Below, in pieces: positions 34,001 through 42,265 of a stretch of 64,000 nucleotides of DNA. The position numbers and the translations under genes were made by a program. Under the pieces are notes generated by a model that was not told where the DNA came from, did not search any database, and saw only the letters and a program-made list of their open reading frames with translations. Each line of letters opens with the position of its first letter. Positions within the stretch are counted from its first letter, which is position 1. The stretch is taken from assembly GCA_045597645.1 (NCBI GenBank), contig JAZLKM010000002.1:124001-188000 (forward strand), given 5' to 3'. Source of the DNA: JAKSSE01 sp045597645. GTDB lineage: Bacteria > Bacillota > Clostridia > Lachnospirales > Lachnospiraceae.

Positions 34001-34752
34001 TGATTCCAAGACAAGTAAAAATAGGCAGCCGAGTTGAAATAAGAATTGTTCAACAGGTTAGAGACGAGCACATGCCGGTAGCAGATAAAGTGATGTATAT
34101 ATCTTCTATTGTTGACATGGCAGAAAATGAAGACATCATTTACATTTATCAGCCTACGGAGAGAACAAGGCCAGTTAATCTTCAGAGTAATATTAGGTAT
34201 GATTTTATCTTTATCACAGATGGTACATCACTTTATAGAGCAGAAGGTGAATTCATAGGATACGCGAAGGAAGCTGGAAGGAATGATATAATTTACAACA
34301 AGATTAAGATTACCAGTCCTGTAGTTAAGCATCAGCGTAGAGAGTTTTATAGGCAAGTTTGCAATATTCCCGTTATTTTCTATGAAATACCTAGTGAAGT
34401 AGCTCTTCTTCCTGAAATGAATAGTATAGAGAGCGCTTTGGAAGATGGCTCAATCGAAGGGGTAAAGGGAAGTCTTACAGGTACAATTCTCGATATTAGT
34501 GGCGGAGGCATAAGGTTTACGAGTAATAAACAGATGCTTCGTGGCATGTACGGTTTGTTTGAATTTGAGATAGACAGTGGTAAGGGAAAGCAGACAATTA
34601 GAGTCGTAGGACAGCTTCTGGATTCAGGAGCACCGGAAGGCTCAATTGGAATATATCACAATAGAGTAAGCTTTTCATTTAAGAGTAATAAGGATAGGGA
34701 ATCAATTGTACAGTTTGTTTTTACTGAACAATTGAGAAAACGTAACGGCTAA
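34000..34752 (+). CDS. PilZ-domain c-di-GMP-binding flagellar brake protein
   Basis: The 250-residue protein has an N-terminal YcgR-like beta domain (about 1-105) and a C-terminal PilZ domain with the RxxxR switch (RREFYR, about 107-112) and the DISGGGIRF motif (about 166-174). YcgR/YpfA proteins bind c-di-GMP and slow or stop the motor. It overlaps flhG by one base, as in other clostridial clusters, so c-di-GMP control of motility is likely here. Confidence 0.92.
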   Translation: MIPRQVKIGSRVEIRIVQQVRDEHMPVADKVMYISSIVDMAENEDIIYIYQPTERTRPVNLQSNIRYDFIFITDGTSLYRAEGEFIGYAKEAGRNDIIYNKIKITSPVVKHQRREFYRQVCNIPVIFYEIPSEVALLPEMNSIESALEDGSIEGVKGSLTGTILDISGGGIRFTSNKQMLRGMYGLFEFEIDSGKGKQTIRVVGQLLDSGAPEGSIGIYHNRVSFSFKSNKDRESIVQFVFTEQLRKRNG

Positions 34753-34784
34753 CATTACTTTGCACTCGTGAGAAGTTATAGCCG

Positions 34785-34793
34785 TGATATAAT
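34785..34793 (+). promoter_or_regulatory. Extended -10 promoter before cheB
   Basis: TGATATAAT is a perfect extended -10 element (TGnTATAAT) in the 63-base gap before cheB. A TTGCAC (34760-34765) lies 22 bp upstream, too far for a normal -35. It may give the chemotaxis block an extra internal promoter. Confidence 0.5.
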
Positions 34794-34815
34794 GTATTTA
34801 TAAGAGGTAGTAGAC

Positions 34816-35475
34816 ATGGAGATACAATCTTCAAAAGAAAATTCGAAGCTCCATAAACGTCAGGCCACCAAAGACTCAAATGGAAAATTAAATGGAAATG
34901 TATTAATTGCTATTGCTAGTTCAACGGGCGGTCCGAAGGCATTGCAGGAATTTTTACCAATGCTGCCAGAAAACTTAAATGCGCCAATTGTTCTAACGCA
35001 GCATATGCCGAAAGGATTCACAAAGGCTATGAGTGACAGATTAAATTCACTCTCAAAGGTCACTGTTCATGAGGCCGGTCAAGGTGATGTCCTTGAAAAA
35101 GGGCATGTGTATATAGCACCAGGTGGTTTTCATTTAACTTTTAGCAAATCTATTCGAAAGCAGGTGACAACTGTTCTGTCGGATGATCCTCCAGTAGGAA
35201 CCTTGAAGCCGTGCGCGAATGTGATGCTTGAGTCTTTGAAAAATACTCCTTATGACACAATCTTGTGTGTTGTTCTCACCGGAATGGGAGAGGATGGTAC
35301 AAAAGGAATAATGTCATTAGGGGAGGCAAAAGACATTTATGTTATTTCACAGAGCAGAGAAACATGCGTTGTTTATGGTATGCCAAAGGCGATAGCTGAA
35401 GCTGGCTATTCGGATGAGGTTTTACCGTTGTTGTCAATCGCCGCAAGAATAGAAAAATTAGTGGGGGTACAATGA
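34816..35475 (+). CDS. cheB: Receiver-less CheB-type protein-glutamate methylesterase
   Basis: CheB demethylates chemoreceptors to reset sensitivity. The 219-residue product contains the full methylesterase domain, with S36 (ASSTGGP), H63 (TQHMP) and D160 (GMGEDG) forming the usual Ser-His-Asp triad. The N-terminal receiver domain of classical CheB is absent: only 25-30 charged, probably disordered residues precede the catalytic domain, and the DNA upstream encodes the PilZ gene in full. It could be constitutively active or controlled by another receiver. No cheR is in the window. Confidence 0.9.
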   Translation: MEIQSSKENSKLHKRQATKDSNGKLNGNVLIAIASSTGGPKALQEFLPMLPENLNAPIVLTQHMPKGFTKAMSDRLNSLSKVTVHEAGQGDVLEKGHVYIAPGGFHLTFSKSIRKQVTTVLSDDPPVGTLKPCANVMLESLKNTPYDTILCVVLTGMGEDGTKGIMSLGEAKDIYVISQSRETCVVYGMPKAIAEAGYSDEVLPLLSIAARIEKLVGVQ

Positions 35476-35476
35476 A

Positions 35477-37627
35477 ATGGATGTAAGTCAGTATCTTGAT
35501 ATTTTCATCGATGAAACAAACGGTCATATTCAGACATTAAATGACTGCATTATGACTCTCGAGAACAATCCTGAAGACAAGGATACCATTAATGAGCTTT
35601 TTAGGGCAGCACACTCGCTTAAAGGCATGGCAGGTACCATGGGCTTTAAACGTATGCAGCATCTTACTCATGATATGGAGGATGTTTTCCAGGAGGTAAG
35701 AAACGACAACATTAAGGTCACAAGTGAAATGATTGACCTTCTGTTTGAGTGCCTCGATGCAATTCAGGAATATGAGGATAATGTAAAGGCCACATCTGAT
35801 GAGGGTACTGAAGATAATCAGACAATTATTGATAGACTAAATGCATTTCTTAATGGTGATGCTACAACGTCTACTCAAGCAGAAGCACCGGCTACAGATG
35901 CTGCTGAGGAGGCTGCAGAGGACAGCGATGATGAAAAATTCAGGAAAGTCCAGCTTACAGATGCTGATAGAGATGCTATAAAAGCCGCAGAAGATGCTGG
36001 TCAGAAAATATATGGATTGACTGTATATATTCAGCAGGACTGCCTACTTAAGGCCGCAAGAGCATTTCTTGTATTTAAGGCGATAGAGGACTTTGGACAG
36101 ATACTTGTTTATAACCCTAGCTCACAGGATATTGAGGATGAAAAGTTTGAAAATGACTTTTCTATTTACATTGGAATAGACGCACCTATCGAGGACGTAA
36201 TTAAGGCTGCTTCTTCCGTTTCAGAAATTGAAAAGATTGCATATGCTGCAACTGATTATGCAAACCTTGTAATGCAGGCATCCGAAGAGGAGGAAGCTGC
36301 AGCAGCTTCTGAGACATCAGTACCAGTTGAGGCTAAGCCGCAAGAGCCAGCTAAAACAACTGTAGAGAACGCCCCTGTAGTTGCAGCTAAGGCGGCACCA
36401 GCTCCTGCAGCAGCAAGCAATTCTCAAGAGAATAAAAAGCCGGCACAGGCAGGAAAAGCTGTTGTTACAAGAACTGTTCGCGTTGATATCGAGAAGCTTG
36501 ATGCACTTATGAATCAGGTATCAGAGCTTATTATTGCGAAGAACTCACTTGTATCATTAAGTTCAGGCTCAGGTGAGAATGATGCTATTACCAATCAGTC
36601 ATTCCATGACCAGATTGATTATCTTGAGAGGATTACAACAAGCTTACATGAGTCAGTTATGAAGGTACGAATGGTGCCTATTGAGTCTGTTGTTAATAAG
36701 TTCCCACGAATGATAAGAGATCTTTCTAGACAACTGGGCAAGAAAATGGAGCTTCAGATGTCTGGTGAGGATACAGAGCTTGATCGTACTGTAGTTGATC
36801 AGATTGGGGATCCGCTGCAGCACTTGCTTAGAAATTCAGCCGATCATGGACTGGAGACTGGAGAAGAGCGTATTAGAAGAGGAAAACCTGAAGTTGGTAC
36901 AATTTTCCTCAATGCATTCCAGGAAGGAAACAATGTCATTATCGAAGTTGGTGATGATGGTAATGGTATTGATACTGAGAAGGTAAAGGCAAAAGCTATT
37001 GAGCGCGGTATTGTTACTGCAGAGCAGGCTGAGACACTAAGCCAGAAAGAAATCGTTGATTTCCTGTTTATGCCTAGTTTCTCTATGGCAAAGCAGATTA
37101 CTGATATTTCAGGAAGAGGAGTTGGACTTGATGTTGTTAAGTCTAATATAGAAGCGCTTGGAGGAGACGTAGAGGTTAAGACTGCACTGGGAGAGGGATC
37201 TAAGTTTACGGTAAGACTTCCACTTAGCCTTGCTATTATTCAGGCACTTATGGTTGAGATTAGAGATGAGAAATATGCGATTGCGCTTGGCTCTATTCTT
37301 ACAATTGAGTCAATTCCTGTTAGTGATATAAAATATGTGCAGGCAAAGGAAGTTATACATCTACGTGGTATGGTTATCCCGATTATTCGCCTTGATCAGG
37401 TATTGGATTGCCCACCTCAGGATGAGGATCCGGAGAATCTCACTGTTGTTATCGTTAAGAAGGGAGATAAGAGCGCAGGACTTGTTGTTGACAATCTTAT
37501 GGGTCAACAGGAAATCGTTATTAAGTCACTTGGAAGCTATATTAATGGTAACAAGATTATATCTGGTGCAACCATACTTGGCGATGGTGAGGTAGCACTT
37601 ATTCTTGATTCAAATCAGTTATTCTAA
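35477..37627 (+). CDS. cheA: Chemotaxis histidine kinase CheA
   Basis: CheA phosphorylates CheY in response to receptors. The 716-residue product has the P1 domain with phospho-acceptor H46 (AHSLKGMAGTMGF), an acidic linker, a P2 CheY-binding domain (about 155-265), an Ala/Pro/Glu-rich linker (about 270-325), P3 dimerisation, the P4 ATPase (LLRNSADHGLE near 450, DDGNGID, GRGVGLDVVKS) and the P5 CheW-like domain (about 585-716). The ATG overlaps the end region of cheB by close spacing. Confidence 0.98.
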   Translation: MDVSQYLDIFIDETNGHIQTLNDCIMTLENNPEDKDTINELFRAAHSLKGMAGTMGFKRMQHLTHDMEDVFQEVRNDNIKVTSEMIDLLFECLDAIQEYEDNVKATSDEGTEDNQTIIDRLNAFLNGDATTSTQAEAPATDAAEEAAEDSDDEKFRKVQLTDADRDAIKAAEDAGQKIYGLTVYIQQDCLLKAARAFLVFKAIEDFGQILVYNPSSQDIEDEKFENDFSIYIGIDAPIEDVIKAASSVSEIEKIAYAATDYANLVMQASEEEEAAAASETSVPVEAKPQEPAKTTVENAPVVAAKAAPAPAAASNSQENKKPAQAGKAVVTRTVRVDIEKLDALMNQVSELIIAKNSLVSLSSGSGENDAITNQSFHDQIDYLERITTSLHESVMKVRMVPIESVVNKFPRMIRDLSRQLGKKMELQMSGEDTELDRTVVDQIGDPLQHLLRNSADHGLETGEERIRRGKPEVGTIFLNAFQEGNNVIIEVGDDGNGIDTEKVKAKAIERGIVTAEQAETLSQKEIVDFLFMPSFSMAKQITDISGRGVGLDVVKSNIEALGGDVEVKTALGEGSKFTVRLPLSLAIIQALMVEIRDEKYAIALGSILTIESIPVSDIKYVQAKEVIHLRGMVIPIIRLDQVLDCPPQDEDPENLTVVIVKKGDKSAGLVVDNLMGQQEIVIKSLGSYINGNKIISGATILGDGEVALILDSNQLF

Positions 37628-37642
37628 AGAGGGGGTACTGTA

Positions 37643-38101
37643 ATGGCTTACGATATTGAAACTGCAGATAAGAATAGAATACAGTATATTGTTGTTAAGG
37701 TTGGCAGTGAACAGTATGGTATTGATATAGGTTATATTGACAATATTGTTCGTATGTCGAAAATTACTAGAGTTCCGAAAGTACAGCCGTATTTCCAGGG
37801 CATTCTTAATCTTCGTGGTGAAGTTGTTCCTGTTATGAGTATCCGTAGAAAAATGGGACTTGAAGACGATGAATATACTAATTCGACACGTATTGTTATT
37901 CTGAAAGTAGAGAATTCAGGAGCTATCGGAATAATAGTAGATGCTGTTAAGGAAGTTGTGACATTGTCTCAGGATGAAATTGATAGTCAACCACATAACG
38001 GTAAGGAAAATAATTTTATAAATGGTGTAGGTAAGAATGCTGAGGAGCTTATTTCGCTTCTTGATATCAATGCGGTTCTTGACGATAATATCGTCGGTTA
38101 G
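37643..38101 (+). CDS. cheW: Chemotaxis adaptor CheW
   Basis: CheW links receptors to CheA. The 152-residue single-domain protein has the typical QYGIDIGYIDNIVRM, ITRVPKVQPYFQGILNLRGEVVPVMSIRRKMGL and IGIIVDAVKEVV blocks. GGGGG precedes the ATG. It is followed nine bases later by cheC. Confidence 0.97.
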   Translation: MAYDIETADKNRIQYIVVKVGSEQYGIDIGYIDNIVRMSKITRVPKVQPYFQGILNLRGEVVPVMSIRRKMGLEDDEYTNSTRIVILKVENSGAIGIIVDAVKEVVTLSQDEIDSQPHNGKENNFINGVGKNAEELISLLDINAVLDDNIVG

Positions 38102-38109
38102 GAGTAGAT

Positions 38110-38730
38110 ATGGCAGAAATGAATCTGGCCAATATTAGTGATATGTATTGTGACGTATTACGTGAAATAGGTAATATCGGTGCGGGTAATGCTACAACTG
38201 CAATGGCTAATATGCTTGGCATAAAAATTGATATGAGTGTTCCACATGTAAAGTTTATGAATGTATCTGAGATGGGCGGAGCACTTGGAGACGAGGAAGA
38301 AATCGTTGTCGGTATTTTCCTTGGAGTTGAGATGGATGTCGAAGGAAGTATGATGTTTATTACAGATATGAAATCGGCGCACTATCTTGTTAACATGCTT
38401 ATGATGAGACCGGCAGATTATGATGCTGACTTTGATGAGATGGATCTCTCAGCACTTAAAGAGATAGGCAATATTATTGCTGCATCATATCTTTCTGCAT
38501 TGTCAAGCCTGACTAATATGGTTATTTCACCTAGTGTTCCGTTTATAGCTATTGATATGGCAGCGGCAATTCTTAGTGTTCCAGCTATTCAGTTTGGACA
38601 GATGGGTGATAATGCACTTCTTATTGCTACAGAGTTCGGAGATGAGGGACAGATTAAGGGTAATTTTATTCTTATGCCTGACGAGAACTCTTATGAAAAG
38701 ATTTTAAATCATTTAGGAATTACCTGGTAA
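38110..38730 (+). CDS. cheC: CheY-P phosphatase CheC
   Basis: CheC dephosphorylates CheY-P and partners with CheD. The 206-residue product has both active sites: D15-E19-N22-P45 (DVLREIGN) and S114-E118-N121-P144 (SALKEIGN), each fitting D/S-x3-E-x2-N-x22-P. AGGAG precedes the ATG. The neighbouring cheD encodes its partner. Confidence 0.97.
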   Translation: MAEMNLANISDMYCDVLREIGNIGAGNATTAMANMLGIKIDMSVPHVKFMNVSEMGGALGDEEEIVVGIFLGVEMDVEGSMMFITDMKSAHYLVNMLMMRPADYDADFDEMDLSALKEIGNIIAASYLSALSSLTNMVISPSVPFIAIDMAAAILSVPAIQFGQMGDNALLIATEFGDEGQIKGNFILMPDENSYEKILNHLGITW

Positions 38731-38739
38731 GGAGAAAAA

Positions 38740-39228
38740 ATGGCGGAAGTAATAAAGGTCGGTATGGCTGACCTTAATGTATGTAAAGCGCCTAACTCTA
38801 TTACTACCATCGGATTGGGATCATGCATCGGAGTCACTCTCTATGATCCGGTATCAAAAGTTGGCGGGATGGCACATGTAATGCTTCCTGACAGTACAGC
38901 AATAAAAAACAATACTAATATTGCAAAATTTGCTGATACGGGAGTCACAGAGCTTTTAAAAAGAGTCTTAGATGCAGGTGCAACAAAGTCAAGGTTAGTT
39001 GCAAAGATGGCAGGTGGAGCTAAGATGTTTGAAGTTTCAGGCGGAGCGGCTGCAACCATAAATGTTGGAGAGCGCAATGCTGCTGCAGTTAAAAGCAAGC
39101 TTCAAGAGTTTGGCATTAAGATTGTTGCTAGCGATACAGGACTCAATTATGGTCGTACAGTAGTACTTGACTGTAATAACGGGGATTTTTTGATTAAGGC
39201 TGTAGGTAAGGAACCTAAGACCATCTAG
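38740..39228 (+). CDS. cheD: Chemoreceptor glutamine deamidase CheD
   Basis: CheD deamidates receptor glutamines and boosts CheC activity. The 162-residue product contains the catalytic cysteine C29 in GLGSCIGVTLYD and histidine H46 in GGMAHVMLP, followed by KMAGGAKMF. AAGGAG precedes the ATG. It forms the cheC-cheD pair known from Bacillus and Thermotoga. Confidence 0.97.
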   Translation: MAEVIKVGMADLNVCKAPNSITTIGLGSCIGVTLYDPVSKVGGMAHVMLPDSTAIKNNTNIAKFADTGVTELLKRVLDAGATKSRLVAKMAGGAKMFEVSGGAAATINVGERNAAAVKSKLQEFGIKIVASDTGLNYGRTVVLDCNNGDFLIKAVGKEPKTI

Positions 39229-39238
39229 TGGGGGCACG

Positions 39239-39517
39239 ATGAAGACAAGACTGATTCCTGCACTATCGACATTGTGTGCTGCAGCGATTACGAGCGTCTT
39301 TAGTCTTCTGCAAAGGGTTAGTTTTTCAGTTTTTCTTAAGAGACTAGCAATTGCAGTTGCTATCTTTCTAGTAATTGGATTGATTGCTGAAATCGTAATC
39401 GAGTGGAACTTTAAACCAGAAGAGGAGCCTGATGCTCAGGACGAGCAAGGCAACGATATGGAAGTAGAAGATAACATAGATACCGAAGCTGAGTCTGATG
39501 AGGACCAGATTTTATAG
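39239..39517 (+). CDS. Small membrane protein with acidic tail, unknown function
   Basis: This 92-residue protein has one or two hydrophobic segments (about 8-28 and 33-52) and a strongly acidic C-terminus (about 55-92, rich in Asp/Glu). I do not recognise a family. It lies ten bases after cheD and ends seven bases before fliA. The fliA start has no clear Shine-Dalgarno, so this gene may supply ribosomes for fliA. A role in membrane-linked FliA control is conceivable but unsupported. Confidence 0.75.
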   Translation: MKTRLIPALSTLCAAAITSVFSLLQRVSFSVFLKRLAIAVAIFLVIGLIAEIVIEWNFKPEEEPDAQDEQGNDMEVEDNIDTEAESDEDQIL

Positions 39518-39524
39518 TATTTGA

Positions 39525-40298
39525 ATGGGGCAAAAAGTAGTAAACAAAGAAAAACTATGGGAGGACTATTGCAAAAAGCCGACTTCAGAGCTTAGAGAAC
39601 AGCTTATAGTCGAGTATGTCCCCTTAGTCAAAATTGTAGCCGGAAAGCTTAGCATGTATCTGGGATATAATGTTGAGTATGATGATTTAGTGAGCTACGG
39701 CGTCTTTGGGTTGATTGATGCAATTGACAAATTTGACATGGCTAAGGATGTCAAATTTGAGACTTATGCCTCACTTCGAATTAGAGGCTCTATATTGGAT
39801 CAAATCCGAAAAATGGATTGGATTCCTCGTACGGTGAGGCAGCGTCAAAGAGCTATCGATGATGCCATAAGAAAAATAGAAATGCGGACAGGATTGTCAG
39901 CAACTGATGATGAGATAGCCAATGAGCTTGGCATAACGTCATCTGAGTTAAATGATTGGCAAGGTCAGTTAAAGGTCACAAACGTTGTATCGCTAAATGA
40001 GTATTTGGAAGCAGGTGGAGAGCCTGTAATGGATGCCCATCATAATAGTCATTTTATTCAACCTGAGGAAAATGTTGATAAAGAGGAGCTAAAGCAAAAG
40101 CTTACAGAGTCGCTTGCAGCATTGACAGAAAAGGAGAAACAGGTTGTTCTTTTGTACTATTACGAAGATATGACATTGAAGGAAATTGCTAAGATTCTGG
40201 ATGTTACTGAGTCTAGAGTTTCTCAATTACATACAAAGGCGTTAGGCAAAATGCGAACAAAAATGGGAGAATACATGGGCATTATTCTTAATGCTTAA
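39525..40298 (+). CDS. fliA: Flagellar sigma factor FliA (SigD/sigma-28)
   Basis: FliA directs late flagellar and chemotaxis promoters. The 257-residue product has region 2 (EYVPLVKIVAGKLSMYLGYNVEYDDLVSYGVFGLIDAIDKFD, with SLRIRGSILDQIRKMDWIPR), region 3, and region 4 ending in DMTLKEIAKILDVTESRVSQLHTKAL. ATG 39525 is the first possible start in this frame and lacks a strong ribosome site, suggesting coupling to the upstream 92-aa gene. The anti-sigma factor FlgM is not in the window. Confidence 0.97.
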   Translation: MGQKVVNKEKLWEDYCKKPTSELREQLIVEYVPLVKIVAGKLSMYLGYNVEYDDLVSYGVFGLIDAIDKFDMAKDVKFETYASLRIRGSILDQIRKMDWIPRTVRQRQRAIDDAIRKIEMRTGLSATDDEIANELGITSSELNDWQGQLKVTNVVSLNEYLEAGGEPVMDAHHNSHFIQPEENVDKEELKQKLTESLAALTEKEKQVVLLYYYEDMTLKEIAKILDVTESRVSQLHTKALGKMRTKMGEYMGIILNA

Positions 40299-40327
40299 CA
40301 TTGCAGTTTCTAATCGGGGGAGAAGAT

Positions 40328-41929
40328 TTGCAGGAAAATGGCTACTTTAAAATTGAAATTGAGAATGGGCATTCTTTCCTATGCATTTTTCCACCGGCAA
40401 CTGAGGCGGGGGAGCCTGTTTCTGTTGATGAAATAATGAAATATTTGGAGTCGCATCGATATATGGATGTCGACCCTAAGAGCATACTCAGAACGATGGC
40501 CGATTTGAAGACATCTAATCGACTCGATCTGGGTATTTTTGATGGTATGGAGATGGCAGGAGCCGTCAGAATTAGCGTTTCACTTGATAAAATGAAGGTT
40601 ACATGCAGAATGTATCCTCCTACAAGTGGTGGAATGGGAATTTCTATCAAAGATGTAAAGGCTGATCTTGAAAATAGAGGTATTGTCTATGGTATAGATG
40701 AAGCTTCTATAGCAAAAATGGTTACAACTAGAGTATATTGTACTGATTTTATAATAGCTACCGGAAAAGCACCTGAACACGGCATAGACGCTAGAATTGA
40801 ATATAATTTCTCGGTTGATAAGTCACTTAAGCCGAAACTATTAGATGATGGTACTGTTGATTTCTTTAATATAGATACTATAAGCCATGTAAAGAAAGAT
40901 CAGCAGCTAGCTTTATTACACCCTGCAATTATTGGGGCTCCGGGAAAAGATGTTTATGGCAATGTGATTAATCAAAGGCAGGCTAAAGGTGTGTCTTTAT
41001 TTGCAAGTGCCAATACGTATCTTAGTGAAGATAAGTTTAAGCTGTTTTCAGCTGTTAATGGACATGCGTATTTGGCAAATGATATTGTTATGGTATCGGA
41101 TGAATTTGAAGTGCCGGAAAACGTCGATTTGTCAACTGGAAATATTATCTATGATGGAAGTGTCCATGTTAAAGGAAATGTATGTGAGGGCTTTAGCGTA
41201 GAGGCTGATGGAGACGTTATTGTAGATGGCGTTATCGAAGGCGCGACCATAAAATGTGGTGGACAGGTAATCATCAGAAGAGGAATTCAGGGGCAAGGCA
41301 AGGTATATATTGAGGCTGCAAGCAATGTATTTTGCAAATACATTGAGAATGCAACAATAGTTGCAGGAGGCTATGTTGAGGCTGATTCTATAATCAATAG
41401 TAATATAACTGCAAAAGGGGATGTAATTGCTGTCGGTAAAAAGGGTATTGTTCTTGGCGGTATAGTACATGCTGATTGTAAAATCGAGGTTAATTATGCA
41501 GGAAATGAGCTAGGTGTTTCTACCCTCCTTGAGGTTGGAATCGACTCTCAGGTTAAGGCTCAGTTTACAGAAGTGCAAAAGCGTATGACTCAGACACAAA
41601 GTGAGATAGCAAAGCTAGATCCTGTGCTGAATGTGTATGCAAGAGCACTTAACATGGGAAAAGAATTAGATGAGAAACAGGCTTCATATATGCAGCTTGT
41701 AAATACTAAAATGAGGCAGTTGAAGCAGCAAATGGAGGATGATCGCGCACTTAGCAGGTCACTACAGCAGGAACTATATAAAAGTAATAGTGCAAAGATT
41801 GTTGTCAATAGGACTGCTTACCCTGGTGTTCGTATTAGAGTCTCTGGTAGTAATAAGGAGCTTATGGAATCTTGGTCTTCGTGTCAATTTAGAAGCAAGC
41901 ACGGAGAAATTGAAATTGTTAATCAATAA
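40328..41929 (+). CDS. FapA-like DUF342 protein (flagellar assembly protein A)
   Basis: DUF342/FapA proteins have an N-terminal domain and a long beta-helix and often occur in flagellar operons. TTG 40328 is preferred, behind GGGGGAGAAG; an in-frame TTG at 40301 lies right after the fliA stop but has no site. The 533-residue product has repeating short beta strands (ICGNVCEGFSVEAD-like, GGQVIIRRGIQGQG, VIVDGVIEGA) in about 270-400 and a C-terminal coiled coil (about 420-480). In other bacteria FapA influences flagellar assembly or polarity; its function here is inferred. Confidence 0.9.
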   Translation: MQENGYFKIEIENGHSFLCIFPPATEAGEPVSVDEIMKYLESHRYMDVDPKSILRTMADLKTSNRLDLGIFDGMEMAGAVRISVSLDKMKVTCRMYPPTSGGMGISIKDVKADLENRGIVYGIDEASIAKMVTTRVYCTDFIIATGKAPEHGIDARIEYNFSVDKSLKPKLLDDGTVDFFNIDTISHVKKDQQLALLHPAIIGAPGKDVYGNVINQRQAKGVSLFASANTYLSEDKFKLFSAVNGHAYLANDIVMVSDEFEVPENVDLSTGNIIYDGSVHVKGNVCEGFSVEADGDVIVDGVIEGATIKCGGQVIIRRGIQGQGKVYIEAASNVFCKYIENATIVAGGYVEADSIINSNITAKGDVIAVGKKGIVLGGIVHADCKIEVNYAGNELGVSTLLEVGIDSQVKAQFTEVQKRMTQTQSEIAKLDPVLNVYARALNMGKELDEKQASYMQLVNTKMRQLKQQMEDDRALSRSLQQELYKSNSAKIVVNRTAYPGVRIRVSGSNKELMESWSSCQFRSKHGEIEIVNQ

Positions 41930-41938
41930 GAGGATAAA

Positions 41939-42265
41939 ATGTCTATCAGTCCAATAAACTTTAATGGAATGCTTCAGAACAACTCTGAAGTAGGAAATGT
42001 AAAGATTCAAGAAGATAGCCGTGGAGCTTTGGCGCAGAATGTTGCGCAAGCCGCGCAAACACAGACTGAACAGCAAGTAGCGCAGTCTGTTCAGCAGACC
42101 GAAAATAATGATCCTAACGCTTTCGATATGAGCGGAGGTGGATATGGATATGGCGGCGACGGTGGTCAAAATAGAAAAAAGAAAGATGATAAGGAGAAGA
42201 AGATTCTTAGTGATGGCTCCGTTACAATAAAGAACCAGCACAAGAGCTTCAATATAACGATTTAA
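41939..42265 (+). CDS. Low-complexity Gln/Gly-rich protein, unknown function
   Basis: The 108-residue protein has a Gln/Ala-rich middle (about 35-58), a Gly/Tyr patch (GGGYGYGGDGGQ, about 66-77), a Lys-rich patch and a short conserved-looking C-terminus (SDGSVTIKNQHKSFNITI). I recognise no family and no membrane segment. AGAGG precedes the ATG, and the stop overlaps the next start by one base. The composition suggests a disordered linker or an exported flagellar protein. Confidence 0.75.
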   Translation: MSISPINFNGMLQNNSEVGNVKIQEDSRGALAQNVAQAAQTQTEQQVAQSVQQTENNDPNAFDMSGGGYGYGGDGGQNRKKKDDKEKKILSDGSVTIKNQHKSFNITI

